Below, one piece after another: positions 50,373 to 59,294 of a stretch of 64,000 bases of DNA (position 1 is its first letter; each line of letters starts with the position of its first letter). The notes under the pieces are model-generated. The model was not told where the DNA came from, ran no database searches, and was given only the letters and a program-made list of their open reading frames with translations. Origin of the DNA: Lachnospiraceae bacterium (GTDB taxonomy: Bacteria; Bacillota; Clostridia; Lachnospirales; Lachnospiraceae); contig JAISSU010000029.1 in NCBI GenBank assembly GCA_031272985.1, forward strand, positions 272,962-336,961, read 5' to 3'. A program made the position numbers and the translations under genes.

Positions 50373-51509
50373 ATGGAAATTAAAAAAATAGCGGTACTCG
50401 GAGCCGGAAACGGCGGATTTATGAGCGCGGCTGATATGGCATTGATGGGATACGAAGTCACGATTTTTGACACGCTCCCCGGAAAATTAGACGGAGTAAT
50501 GAAAACAGGGACCATTGAGGTTTGCGATATTGATTCGAAACCGACGGGTGAGGTCGGAAAAATTGCGTTGGCAACGGAAAATGTTGAAGAAGCAATAAAA
50601 GGAGCAGATGTCATTCTTAATCCGGCACCATTCTTTGCGGTAAAACACTACGCCGAGGCAGCCGCAAAATACATCAGCGAGGGGCAGGTAATAATCTGTC
50701 TGGGAAAAGGCGGAGCGTCACTGGTATGGAAGAAAGCGCTGGATGAGGCAGGCAATAAGTCAAGAGTATATTTAGCCGATTGTAATACATTGCCATACGG
50801 AGCTTCACGTCTTAATGACACACAGGTGCGTTTGGAGTCCAGAACAATGAATCTGATGTTTGCGGCCTTTCCTGCAAAGGACATGGATTTTGTATGGACT
50901 ATTCTTAATGAATTGTATCCTCCCGAGCATGGATATACACTGCGCAGAGGTCAAAATGTTATTGATACACTTTTGGTTGATTATAATGCAATCACGCACA
51001 CGCCCCCTATGATTTGCAACGCGGCGGTTATTGACAGCGGTGATCCGGATTTCCATCTTTTCGGCGTAAAAGAAAATCCGAAGCCGGTGGTTAATCTGAT
51101 TGAGGCTATCGACAGAGAGCGTATGGCTATCGGAGAAAAACTCGGACTTAAACAATACACTCTTGAAGAAGAAATAAAAATGGTTAAGTGGAATCGTGAC
51201 GGGGTAGATGAAGTGCTTCCGATCTATGAGGCTATACACACTCCTTTCCTGGAGGTATGCGAGGGACCGTTTAAGCTCAATGTCCGTCACCTTGTGGAAG
51301 ATGTTCCTTACGGTCTCGTGACCTATTCGTCACTTGGGAAATTATTGGGTGTACCCACTCCCATGAGCGATGCAATAACCACGATTGCCGAAGGGCTTTT
51401 AAGCCGTGACTTCAGAAGTGAAGGAAGAGACATAACAGCACTTGGATTAAATCCCGACTGGAGTGTCGAACAGGTTAAACAATTCCTTTACGAGGGAGCG
51501 GTTGACTAA
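50373..51509 (+). CDS. Octopine/opine dehydrogenase-family enzyme
   Basis: This 378-residue NAD(P)-dependent enzyme has a Rossmann start MEIKKIAVLGAGNGGFMSAA, the nucleotide-domain segment GADVILNPAPFFAVKHYAEA, and the octopine/nopaline dehydrogenase C-domain with VEDVPYGLVTYSSLGKLLGV. Family members reduce imines formed from an amino acid and a keto acid, or oxidise the resulting N-(carboxyalkyl) amino acid. CGGAGG precedes the ATG at 50373; an in-frame start 17 codons earlier has no ribosome site. Such genes occur in YgeW/SsnA-type clusters, so it probably handles an amino-acid-like product of the heterocycle. Confidence 0.82.
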   Translation: MEIKKIAVLGAGNGGFMSAADMALMGYEVTIFDTLPGKLDGVMKTGTIEVCDIDSKPTGEVGKIALATENVEEAIKGADVILNPAPFFAVKHYAEAAAKYISEGQVIICLGKGGASLVWKKALDEAGNKSRVYLADCNTLPYGASRLNDTQVRLESRTMNLMFAAFPAKDMDFVWTILNELYPPEHGYTLRRGQNVIDTLLVDYNAITHTPPMICNAAVIDSGDPDFHLFGVKENPKPVVNLIEAIDRERMAIGEKLGLKQYTLEEEIKMVKWNRDGVDEVLPIYEAIHTPFLEVCEGPFKLNVRHLVEDVPYGLVTYSSLGKLLGVPTPMSDAITTIAEGLLSRDFRSEGRDITALGLNPDWSVEQVKQFLYEGAVD

Positions 51510-51590
51510 AGAGATTACTAATTGATTCGAAAGGACGTTAAGTACGGCGTCCGGCATAAAACACTTAAATTCAGAAAGCGAGGAAAAGAA

Positions 51591-52583
51591 ATGAGACCAT
51601 TAAAAGGAAGAAGTTTATTGGGAATTAACGAGCTGACAGCGGAAGAGATTTTATTCATTCTGGAAACGGCAAAGGATCTGAAAGTTGCTCTTAAAGAGGG
51701 ACGTCCACATGAATATCTGCGCGGAAAATCATTGGCAGGTATTTTCGGAACCCAGTCAACGAGAACGAGTTGTTCGTTTGAGACAGGTATGACACATTTG
51801 GGCGGTCATATGATGTGGCTTGGAAGAGATCGTATCTGGTCAGGAAGCGCGGGAGCAGAGAATTGGCATGATACAATTAAGACTATCACGCGCTATGTCA
51901 ATGGTATCGCACATCGCCCTGTTACGCGTGAGCAATTAGAAGAGACAGAAGCACTTTCAACAGTGCCCGTTATTAACGCATCCTGCCCGGTTGAGCATCC
52001 GACGCAGTCATTTGCTGATGTTCTCACGATGCAGGAGCACGGTGGCGGCACGGTAAAGGGCGCAAAGGTGGCTTTCCTTTGGGGTTACGGTGAATTAAAT
52101 CCGCCGGCAGGACTCACAAACTCTACGCTTGTTATGGCAGCTAAAATGGGCTTTAATCTCTCGATTGCCTGCCCTGACGGGATGGATCCCGATCCGAGAT
52201 ATATCCAATGGGCGAAAGAGGAATCGGAGCTTACAGGCTCTAAAATCGAAATCGTACGTTCCTATGAAGAAGCGACAAAAGATGCAGACTTCATAAATGT
52301 TTATTCTTGGGTGAGCCCCGAAATCTTCGCTGAAGGACCCGAGACCGGATATCGCGGAAATCCGGAGTTTGCAAAATACAAACAAACCTTGCACGACTGG
52401 TGTGTAACAAAGAAAGTAGTAGACACAGCCCCGAAGCATGTTAAGGTTATGCATTGCCTGCCTGCGGCGCGTAATGAAGAAGTAACCGATGAGGTTTTAG
52501 ACGGAGACAATTCCATTATTTTTGATGAAGCTGAGAACAGACTTCACACCATAAAAGCACTCCTTACTCTCTTATTACAATAG
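51591..52583 (+). CDS. ygeW: YgeW-type carbamoyltransferase
   Basis: This 330-residue aspartate/ornithine transcarbamylase-family enzyme has the carbamoyl-phosphate loop GTQSTRTSCSFETGM (about residues 55-69), the EHPTQSFADVLTM segment (HPxQ) and the HCLPAARNEEV motif (HCLP). The GYGELNPPAGLTNS loop with two prolines may be the knot loop of the AOTC/YgeW group; that is inference. In this setting it probably works in reverse, moving the carbamoyl group of a degradation product to phosphate, so that carbamate kinase can make ATP. ATG 51591 has GAGGAAAAG upstream. Confidence 0.88.
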   Translation: MRPLKGRSLLGINELTAEEILFILETAKDLKVALKEGRPHEYLRGKSLAGIFGTQSTRTSCSFETGMTHLGGHMMWLGRDRIWSGSAGAENWHDTIKTITRYVNGIAHRPVTREQLEETEALSTVPVINASCPVEHPTQSFADVLTMQEHGGGTVKGAKVAFLWGYGELNPPAGLTNSTLVMAAKMGFNLSIACPDGMDPDPRYIQWAKEESELTGSKIEIVRSYEEATKDADFINVYSWVSPEIFAEGPETGYRGNPEFAKYKQTLHDWCVTKKVVDTAPKHVKVMHCLPAARNEEVTDEVLDGDNSIIFDEAENRLHTIKALLTLLLQ

Positions 52584-52652
52584 TTAATATGCGATTGAAA
52601 TAAGTTATTGTAATTTGTTAACTGTTGACTTAGAGAAGAAAGGGGTCTGGTA

Positions 52653-53831
52653 ATGGATTTACGAGTAGATATAGCCGGAGTAACATTAAACAGCCCGATT
52701 ATTTCATCTTCCAGTATAGATGGCATGGACGGCGACAGAATTTGTGCTGTCAGTGAATATAAATTAGGCGCCGCCACGACTAAAACTATAGTAAAGGATA
52801 TGCAACAGGACGTGCTTCCGAACATGAAAGCTGTTCGGGGGCAGTCCATGATGAATTGCGTATTTGGAACGAATCTGACTGCCGAACAATGGTTTAATAT
52901 TGAATTTCCTAAAGCCTTGAAAGCCGGAATACCGATAATTGCCAATATGGCGGGGACGAATCCTGACGAGGCAATTGAACTGGCTAAAGGTTGTGAGGCG
53001 GCGGGTGCTTCCTTTATTGAATATCCGACTGCCTGTCCTCATATGGGGAATATTTTAGAAGCAATGTTTCCGGGGCTTAAAATTCCGCTGCCCGAAGTCA
53101 GCGATCCGGGCGATTATGCAAGACAAATCGAAGCGGTCAAGAAAGCCGTTAATATTCCTGTAATCGCAAAGTTCAGTTCTATCTATCATCTGACCTGCAA
53201 GACTTGGGCGAGGGCGGTAGAGGACGCCGGTGCCGACGCAATATCCGCAGCGGATTCTATCGGCCCGGTTATGGGTATTAACATCGAAGACGGCGAGCCT
53301 TTATTGGGAGGTCCCAGGGGGTACAGCGGACTAACGGGAGCAGCTATAAAACCTTTGGTATTGCGTATGGTTTTGGAAATTACCGAGGAAGTAAAAATTC
53401 CGGTGATCGGAATCGGCGGGATATCCTCTGCCGAGGAAGCGATTGAGTATATAATGGCCGGCGCGTCAGCCGTGGCATTGTCATCCGAATGTATCTTTAA
53501 TGGCTATGAAAGATATGGAAAAATATATGACGGAATCGTATCTTTCATGGATAGAAAAGGGTATAATAGCATTGCGGATTTCAAAGGACTGACGCATAAA
53601 AAGATAAAAGAACGTTTCGAAAAGAAAAGGGAAATTATTCAGGAAATAATTGTTCCTGAATGCAATACGCAAAAATGTATCGGTTGTGGTAAATGTGCGA
53701 CCGGTTGCGCATTTGGGGCAATCACTATGAAAGACAAGAAACCCGTATTTGACGAAGGACTTTGCCATGGTTGCGGCTTTTGCACCTCGGTATGTCCGGT
53801 AAAAGCTTTGCGACAGGAATATTACGCATAG
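52653..53831 (+). CDS. preA: Dihydropyrimidine dehydrogenase-type subunit PreA
   Basis: This 392-residue protein has an N-terminal FMN barrel of the dihydroorotate/dihydropyrimidine dehydrogenase type (MDLRVDIAGVTLNSPIISSS, FIEYPTACPHMGN with the catalytic-Cys region, IPVIGIGGISSAEEAIEYIM) and C-terminal twin [4Fe-4S] motifs (CIGCGKCATGC about residues 343-353, CHGCGFCTSVC about 370-380). PreA normally pairs with the NADH-binding PreT; none is in the window, so it may take electrons from another carrier or from ferredoxin. GAAAGGGG lies before the ATG. Confidence 0.88.
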   Translation: MDLRVDIAGVTLNSPIISSSSIDGMDGDRICAVSEYKLGAATTKTIVKDMQQDVLPNMKAVRGQSMMNCVFGTNLTAEQWFNIEFPKALKAGIPIIANMAGTNPDEAIELAKGCEAAGASFIEYPTACPHMGNILEAMFPGLKIPLPEVSDPGDYARQIEAVKKAVNIPVIAKFSSIYHLTCKTWARAVEDAGADAISAADSIGPVMGINIEDGEPLLGGPRGYSGLTGAAIKPLVLRMVLEITEEVKIPVIGIGGISSAEEAIEYIMAGASAVALSSECIFNGYERYGKIYDGIVSFMDRKGYNSIADFKGLTHKKIKERFEKKREIIQEIIVPECNTQKCIGCGKCATGCAFGAITMKDKKPVFDEGLCHGCGFCTSVCPVKALRQEYYA

Positions 53832-53843
53832 AGGAGGTGCCAT

Positions 53844-55223
53844 ATGGCTGAGATTCTTATTAAAAACGGATTGGTGCTTACATTTGCGCCGGATGCTTTA
53901 ACCGGTCAGATGATTGAGAACGGTGCGGTAGCAGTAAAAGATAATCTGATAGCGGATATAGGGAATACCTCTGATTTAGAGAAGAAATATCCGGATGCTA
54001 AGGTTATAGATGCCGCAGGAAAAGTTGTTATGCCCGGATTTATCGTGACTCACAGCCATATGCCTTATGTGCTCGGTCACAATATGCCGGTGGATTTTTC
54101 TCAGCTTCATGATTTTTGGGATATGCTGCAGAAAATGGGCTGGGAATGGCTCGAGGATATAACCACTCAGGAAGGCGTTTACGCCGCGACACGCTATGCC
54201 GCGACTAAAATGCTTAAAAACGGAATCACTACTGTCTGCGAATTCGTGGAAGGGCCGAATGCACTTCCGGGGATTCTGGATGCCTCCGCAAAGGCTATTC
54301 TCGAGAGCGGTATTAGGGCGCAGGTCGGCTATGAGGTCACCGAACGCGTGCCGGGGAAACACATCTTAACCGATGTTTCCGTGGAAAATGCAGAGCAGGG
54401 CTTTGAGGAGAATATTGCGTTCTTTAAGAAATATCCCAAAGGAAACGGTTCTCGAATCGAAGGTCGTCTGGGACTTCATACGGCATTCACTAATTCACGT
54501 GCCACTATGGAAAAGGCAAGAGCAATAGCCAATGAATACGGCACAGGGATTCAGGTACACATCGCCGAAATCCCCAGAGCATTTGTCATTGAAAAACACG
54601 GTTTGAGCGCACCGCAGATATTAGAAGAAACCGGTGTTTTAGGACCCGATGTAGTAGCGGCGCACTGCATTGATTTAACAGATGAAGATGTAGAAATCCT
54701 CGCACGCAATAAAGTCAATATTGCACATACTCCGATGACTAATTCATTCGGCGGAAATGGGGTTGCGAGAATACCTTATATGATGGAAAAAGGCTTGAAT
54801 ATTACGATTGGACATGATGATTTCTTCACTTTGGATATTGCCGAGTATATGCGCTATGCATTCCTATTGCACAAGGCGCACAATGCCAATGCAATGCTGC
54901 TTCCGATATTCCAGGTTTTGGATATGGTTTTGGCAAATGCGGCGAAGGCACTTGGTCTTGAAAAAGAAATAGGCAGTCTCGAAATCGGAAAGAAAGCCGA
55001 TATTATCATTATTAATCCGGATTCGCCTTCGCCTGTGGCACCCTGCTCGGCACTTAGCTATTTCGATATGACATTCCAAGGAAGGCAAGTAGAGACAACT
55101 ATTGTAGACGGTGAGATAGTGGTGGATGGTTATCATTCCACATTACTTGATGAAGATGAAATCAGGAAAGAATGTCAGGAACAGGCAAAGATTCTTTGGA
55201 GGAAGACAGGCGTCCAAATCTAA
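53844..55223 (+). CDS. ssnA: Putative aminohydrolase SsnA
   Basis: This 459-residue amidohydrolase-superfamily enzyme has the metal motif FIVTHSHMPYVLG (HxH, about residues 68-70), a metal His in IQVHIAE, another in VAAHCIDLTDED, and the catalytic Asp in TIGHDDFFTLD. It belongs to the SsnA/guanine-deaminase/chlorohydrolase group, which deaminates purines or similar heterocycles. GAGGAGGTG lies before the ATG, 12 bp after preA. SsnA is a regular member of xdh/ygeW/hydantoinase clusters in anaerobic purine users. Confidence 0.88.
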   Translation: MAEILIKNGLVLTFAPDALTGQMIENGAVAVKDNLIADIGNTSDLEKKYPDAKVIDAAGKVVMPGFIVTHSHMPYVLGHNMPVDFSQLHDFWDMLQKMGWEWLEDITTQEGVYAATRYAATKMLKNGITTVCEFVEGPNALPGILDASAKAILESGIRAQVGYEVTERVPGKHILTDVSVENAEQGFEENIAFFKKYPKGNGSRIEGRLGLHTAFTNSRATMEKARAIANEYGTGIQVHIAEIPRAFVIEKHGLSAPQILEETGVLGPDVVAAHCIDLTDEDVEILARNKVNIAHTPMTNSFGGNGVARIPYMMEKGLNITIGHDDFFTLDIAEYMRYAFLLHKAHNANAMLLPIFQVLDMVLANAAKALGLEKEIGSLEIGKKADIIIINPDSPSPVAPCSALSYFDMTFQGRQVETTIVDGEIVVDGYHSTLLDEDEIRKECQEQAKILWRKTGVQI

Positions 55224-55282
55224 TGCCTACTGTAAAGTTACTTAATTAATGTGGCTGATATTTGCGAAAGGGGGAATAACAG

Positions 55283-57652
55283 GTGCCAATCTATGGTGAC
55301 GGCAATAAAACGGAAAAAGGCTATACCTATATTAACCGTTTTTTCCCGAGGGTCGACGCGAGAGACAAAGTGACCGGTCGAGCTAAATACGCGGGTGATT
55401 TGGATTTCCCGGGTATGCTGATTGGCGGAGCTTTGTTTTCTCCCTACGCGCACGCACAAGTTACATATATTAATGTCGACAAAGCGCGTCAGATTCCCGG
55501 TGTTCATTGTGTAATGACCTTTGAGGATCTTAAAAAAGAAAAAAGCTGGGGCTATTATACTTTCATGTCTTCGAGACTACGTTATCAGGGTGATGTCTCT
55601 GCTATCGTCGCGGCGGAAGACTGGGAGTCGCTCCAGAAGGCATTAAAGTCAATCGAAATTGAATATAAAGAGCTTCCGGCTGTATTTACTCCTGAAGAGG
55701 CACTAAAGCCTGGTGCACCGCTCGTACACGAAAATGATCCTGAATGCGAAGGAAATATTTGGTCACATTCCCGTTATAAGGTTCGCAAAGGGGATGTTGA
55801 TGCTGCTTTTGAGACATGTGATCACATTTTAGAAAGAGTCTATCGTACAGACCCCGTGGAACACGCCTATATGGAGACGGAAGCGGCTGTAGCGGTCCCC
55901 GATACGACAGCTTCGGGAATAATGACAGTATACGCGGGCTGTGTGAATCCGTTTTTCACCCGAAGATGGGTGGCGGATGTGCTCGGGGTCTCCAGAGCAA
56001 AGATCAGAGTCGTACAGCAGACCGTAGGCGGGTCGTTTGGCGGAAAAGAAGAATTAATGGGACTGACAGCTTCAAGAGCGGCACTATTGGCTTCGGCGAC
56101 AGGAAGACCCGTAAAAATGGTGATGACCCGCGAGGAGTCAATTATCGCGAGCACAAAACGCCACCCGTTCACGATAAAATATAAACTCGGAACGAATAAT
56201 GAGGGTAAGATTCAGGCTTTTCAGGCTGAAGTCATTGAGAATGTAGGTGCATTCCATATGCATGAGTTTATGAATTTCCGTGCCGCCGTGCACGCGGCAG
56301 GGGTTTACGAAATACCCAATGTGAAGGTGGATGTGTATGGTGTATTTACAAATACTGTGACTGCCGGCGCGATGCGAGGATACAGTTCGCCTCAGCTCAT
56401 TTTCGGTTCCGAACAGCTTTATGAGGAAATGGCCGAAGAACTCGGTATGGATTATATGGAGTTTAAGCGCCTGAATATGCTAAAGCAAGGCGGGACTAAC
56501 GCCTGTGGTCAGGTTATGGACGCGCCGATTATTTTGCCTGAGATATTAGATAAGTTATTCGATAAAACAGATTTTGAAAATAAAAGAAAAGCATACCTTA
56601 ACCAATCTGATACTCTTAAGAGAAAAGGTATCGGAATGGCAATGTTTTACCGCGGTTGCGGTCTGGGAGCAGAGGCGCCGGATGCGTCGGCCGGTTCGGT
56701 GGTCGTGCATGATGATGGCACTGTCATGATTAACAGCGGTCTCGTTGAGAACGGTCAGGGCATGAAAACAGCTTTTACTCAGATAGTCGCGGAAACATTG
56801 AGCATACCTCCTGATGTAATACATTTCATCGGCGTCGACACAAATACCATACCCGACAGCGGTATTACGGCCGCATCAAGGACAACGGTAATGGGATCGC
56901 AGTCAGTGAAGCTCGCAGCCGAGGAATTAAAAGGCTATTTACTTGAGACAGCGGCAATGATGTTTCACGCAACCCCGGAAGCTGTTGAACTTAAGGATGG
57001 AATGTTCAAACTAATCGGGGTACCCGATGCAGTCATACCATTTCAGGTGGTGGCGAATGTACACCACTGGACAGGCCAGCAGGCAGGAGTAATGCGTTGG
57101 TTTAAACCGCCGCACCTTGATTATGACATGAAAGAGGGCTTCGGGAAGGCATTTCCGACCTATGCCTATGGCAGCGTTATTGCCGAGGTAGAGGTAGATA
57201 TGCAAACCGGTGAAATCAATGTCGAAAAGATAACCTGCGGGCATGATCTCGGAACCGTCATCAATAATAAAACCGTAATCGGTCAGATATATGGCGGAGT
57301 TCTGATGGGTCAGGGGTATGCGATTATGGAAAAGCTCCTGATTAAAGATGGAATTATCCGTACAGATAATTTTGACACCTATATGATAGGCACATCAATG
57401 GATGTCCCCGAAATCGATGCTGTTTTGTTCGAATCGGATGATGCGGCAGGTACATACGGAGCTAAAAGCGTTGGAGAGCCTTCAACAGAAGGAGTAGCGG
57501 CGGCTATAATCAGTGCCATTACTAATGCTACAGGTATAAGGATTCGAAGAATTCCGATAAATAAAGTGGATATGCTTTCTATTTTGCATCATTCCAACGA
57601 TGACACAGTGGAAGGAGGGCAGGCGCGTCTTAAATCGCGCACGGACTTATGA
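55283..57652 (+). CDS. xdhA: Molybdenum hydroxylase large subunit (xanthine dehydrogenase family)
   Basis: This 789-residue molybdopterin-binding subunit shows the a/b hammerhead start (VDARDKVTGRAKYAGDL), TVGGSFGGKEEL, TAGAMRGYSSPQ (cofactor and substrate Arg), SRTTVMGSQSVKLAAEEL and YGAKSVGEPSTEGVAAAI, which holds the catalytic Glu. Such enzymes hydroxylate purines or other N-heterocycles using water. GTG start at 55283 has AAGGGGG upstream. It is followed, in coupled order, by the 2Fe-2S and FAD subunits. In clostridial purine users these enzymes are often selenium-dependent; the labile-selenium genes yqeB/yqeC are not in the window. Confidence 0.92.
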   Translation: MPIYGDGNKTEKGYTYINRFFPRVDARDKVTGRAKYAGDLDFPGMLIGGALFSPYAHAQVTYINVDKARQIPGVHCVMTFEDLKKEKSWGYYTFMSSRLRYQGDVSAIVAAEDWESLQKALKSIEIEYKELPAVFTPEEALKPGAPLVHENDPECEGNIWSHSRYKVRKGDVDAAFETCDHILERVYRTDPVEHAYMETEAAVAVPDTTASGIMTVYAGCVNPFFTRRWVADVLGVSRAKIRVVQQTVGGSFGGKEELMGLTASRAALLASATGRPVKMVMTREESIIASTKRHPFTIKYKLGTNNEGKIQAFQAEVIENVGAFHMHEFMNFRAAVHAAGVYEIPNVKVDVYGVFTNTVTAGAMRGYSSPQLIFGSEQLYEEMAEELGMDYMEFKRLNMLKQGGTNACGQVMDAPIILPEILDKLFDKTDFENKRKAYLNQSDTLKRKGIGMAMFYRGCGLGAEAPDASAGSVVVHDDGTVMINSGLVENGQGMKTAFTQIVAETLSIPPDVIHFIGVDTNTIPDSGITAASRTTVMGSQSVKLAAEELKGYLLETAAMMFHATPEAVELKDGMFKLIGVPDAVIPFQVVANVHHWTGQQAGVMRWFKPPHLDYDMKEGFGKAFPTYAYGSVIAEVEVDMQTGEINVEKITCGHDLGTVINNKTVIGQIYGGVLMGQGYAIMEKLLIKDGIIRTDNFDTYMIGTSMDVPEIDAVLFESDDAAGTYGAKSVGEPSTEGVAAAIISAITNATGIRIRRIPINKVDMLSILHHSNDDTVEGGQARLKSRTDL

Positions 57653-58182
57653 TACTTCATTTAACGGTAAACGGAAAAAATGTTGAGACGCAGATAAGCC
57701 CTGAGCAGACTCTTCTTTCGGTTATCAGGGGGAATCTAAAGATGACAGGTACAAAGATAGGGTGTATGGTCGGTGAATGCGGCGCCTGTACTGTCATTCT
57801 AAATGGAAAAGCTGTAAAGAGCTGTGTAGTAAATGCCGCTCAATGCGAGGGAATGGAAGTAAGGACAGTAGAGGGTTTGGCTAATGGAGAGGAACTGCAC
57901 CCGTTGCAGCAGGCATTTATTGACCATAATGCCGTGCAGTGCGGATACTGCACTTCGGGATTTCTGATGACAGCTGTAGCGTTTTTAGAGCAGAATCCTA
58001 ATCCTTCGAGGGATGAAATAAAGAAAGCGATTTCCGGTAATCTTTGCCGCTGTACAGGTTATATCCAAATTGAAGAAGCCATAGAAGGCTATATTGCCGA
58101 AAGGGATAAACCAAAAGAAGTACCTGATAATGAAACTAAGGAAAATGCCGCAGAAGAAACCGTAGAAGCAGCTGCGAGTTAG
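57649..58182 (+). CDS. xdhC: Molybdenum hydroxylase 2Fe-2S subunit
   Basis: This 177-residue subunit has both iron-sulfur domains: the plant-type motif GCMVGECGACTVILNG with a further Cys (residues about 42-63), and the helical-domain motif QCGYCTSGFLM...GNLCRCTGY. A Glu-rich tail (about 150-177) is extra compared with typical 155-160 residue forms. It overlaps the large subunit gene by 4 bp (ATGA) and passes electrons from the molybdenum centre to FAD. Confidence 0.93.
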   Translation: MILHLTVNGKNVETQISPEQTLLSVIRGNLKMTGTKIGCMVGECGACTVILNGKAVKSCVVNAAQCEGMEVRTVEGLANGEELHPLQQAFIDHNAVQCGYCTSGFLMTAVAFLEQNPNPSRDEIKKAISGNLCRCTGYIQIEEAIEGYIAERDKPKEVPDNETKENAAEETVEAAAS

Positions 58183-58208
58183 AGGCAGGGATTAGAGCAG
58201 GAGGGCGT

Positions 58209-59054
58209 ATGAGCGATTTTGATTTTATTAGCGTTAATACAATTGATGAAGCCTTGGACGTTCTGGCGCGTCCGCAAAAGGTCACTGTTCTATCAGGCGG
58301 AACCGATGTAATGCTGCGTATCCATGACGGCAGATTGGAACCTTCGCTTTTACTGGATGTTTCGCGGATTGAAGAGCTTAAAGGAATTAAAGAAAAAGAC
58401 GGATTTATAGAAATCGGAGCCGCGACCACTATTAATGAAATCGGAGCCAGCGAATTGATTAAAGATAATGCTTATGCTCTATATGAGGCAGCAGACGTTT
58501 TCGCTGACCCGAATACCAGAAACAGGGCGACTATCGGAGGTAATATCACAAATGCTTCCCCAGGTGCCGACGGGGCTCCCGCACTTTTCGCGCTGGACGG
58601 CGAAGTCCTGATTAAGAAAAAAGGCGGCGAAAGAAGAATTCCGGTTACCGATTACATAATCGGCTCATACAAAACAGTATTAGAGCCCGATGAGCTCGTT
58701 GCAAGTATTCGGTTCAAGCCTTGCAAAAACAGTGCTTTCATAAAAATCGGTCTTCGAAAAGCAATGGCAATATCCGTAGAGACAGTAGCCGTGGCACTGT
58801 TCTTAGATGAGAATAAGATTATTACAGATTGCAGAGTGGCATTCGGAGCATTGGGACCTTCGACATTGAGAGCAAGAAATACCGAGAAAGTTTTCGTTGG
58901 CTATACCCCTAATGAAGAAACCTTTGCAAAAGCGCAGGAAGTAATCGCGATGGATATTAAACCCAGAGACGGACTTCGCGGTTCGAGGGAATATCGTTTT
59001 AGCACAGCACATGTAATAATGGAAAGAGCATTAATAAAGGCATATGAAAAGTGA
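58209..59054 (+). CDS. xdhB: Molybdenum hydroxylase FAD subunit
   Basis: This 281-residue CoxM/XdhB-type flavoprotein has the two FAD-binding segments VLSGGTDVMLRI (about residues 30-41) and NRATIGGNITNASPGADGAP (about 107-126) and a CO-dehydrogenase-flavoprotein C-terminal domain ending REYRFSTAHVIMERALIKAY. AGGAGGGCG lies just before the ATG. It completes the heterotrimeric hydroxylase. The subunit order Mo, Fe-S, FAD differs from the Mo, FAD, Fe-S order of E. coli xdhABC. Confidence 0.92.
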   Translation: MSDFDFISVNTIDEALDVLARPQKVTVLSGGTDVMLRIHDGRLEPSLLLDVSRIEELKGIKEKDGFIEIGAATTINEIGASELIKDNAYALYEAADVFADPNTRNRATIGGNITNASPGADGAPALFALDGEVLIKKKGGERRIPVTDYIIGSYKTVLEPDELVASIRFKPCKNSAFIKIGLRKAMAISVETVAVALFLDENKIITDCRVAFGALGPSTLRARNTEKVFVGYTPNEETFAKAQEVIAMDIKPRDGLRGSREYRFSTAHVIMERALIKAYEK

Positions 59055-59294
59055 TTTAAATGCAGTTTGTTAAACTGTGAACACTCAGGCGTTTAGCAAC
59101 TGGGTCAGGCGCTTGTTAGTAATAAAGGATACCCGCGTAAGTGTTCGGAAAGGAGGGATAGGGAGTAAGAGGGAGCAAGGGTAAGTAATGTAAAAAGGTC
59201 TAAAATGCAAAATGACATTTTAGAGAGTGAGGCAGTATGAAATAGTTCCGTAAAGCGAAGCTTAAAACGGATCACTTCAAAAGGAGGAAAAGAA

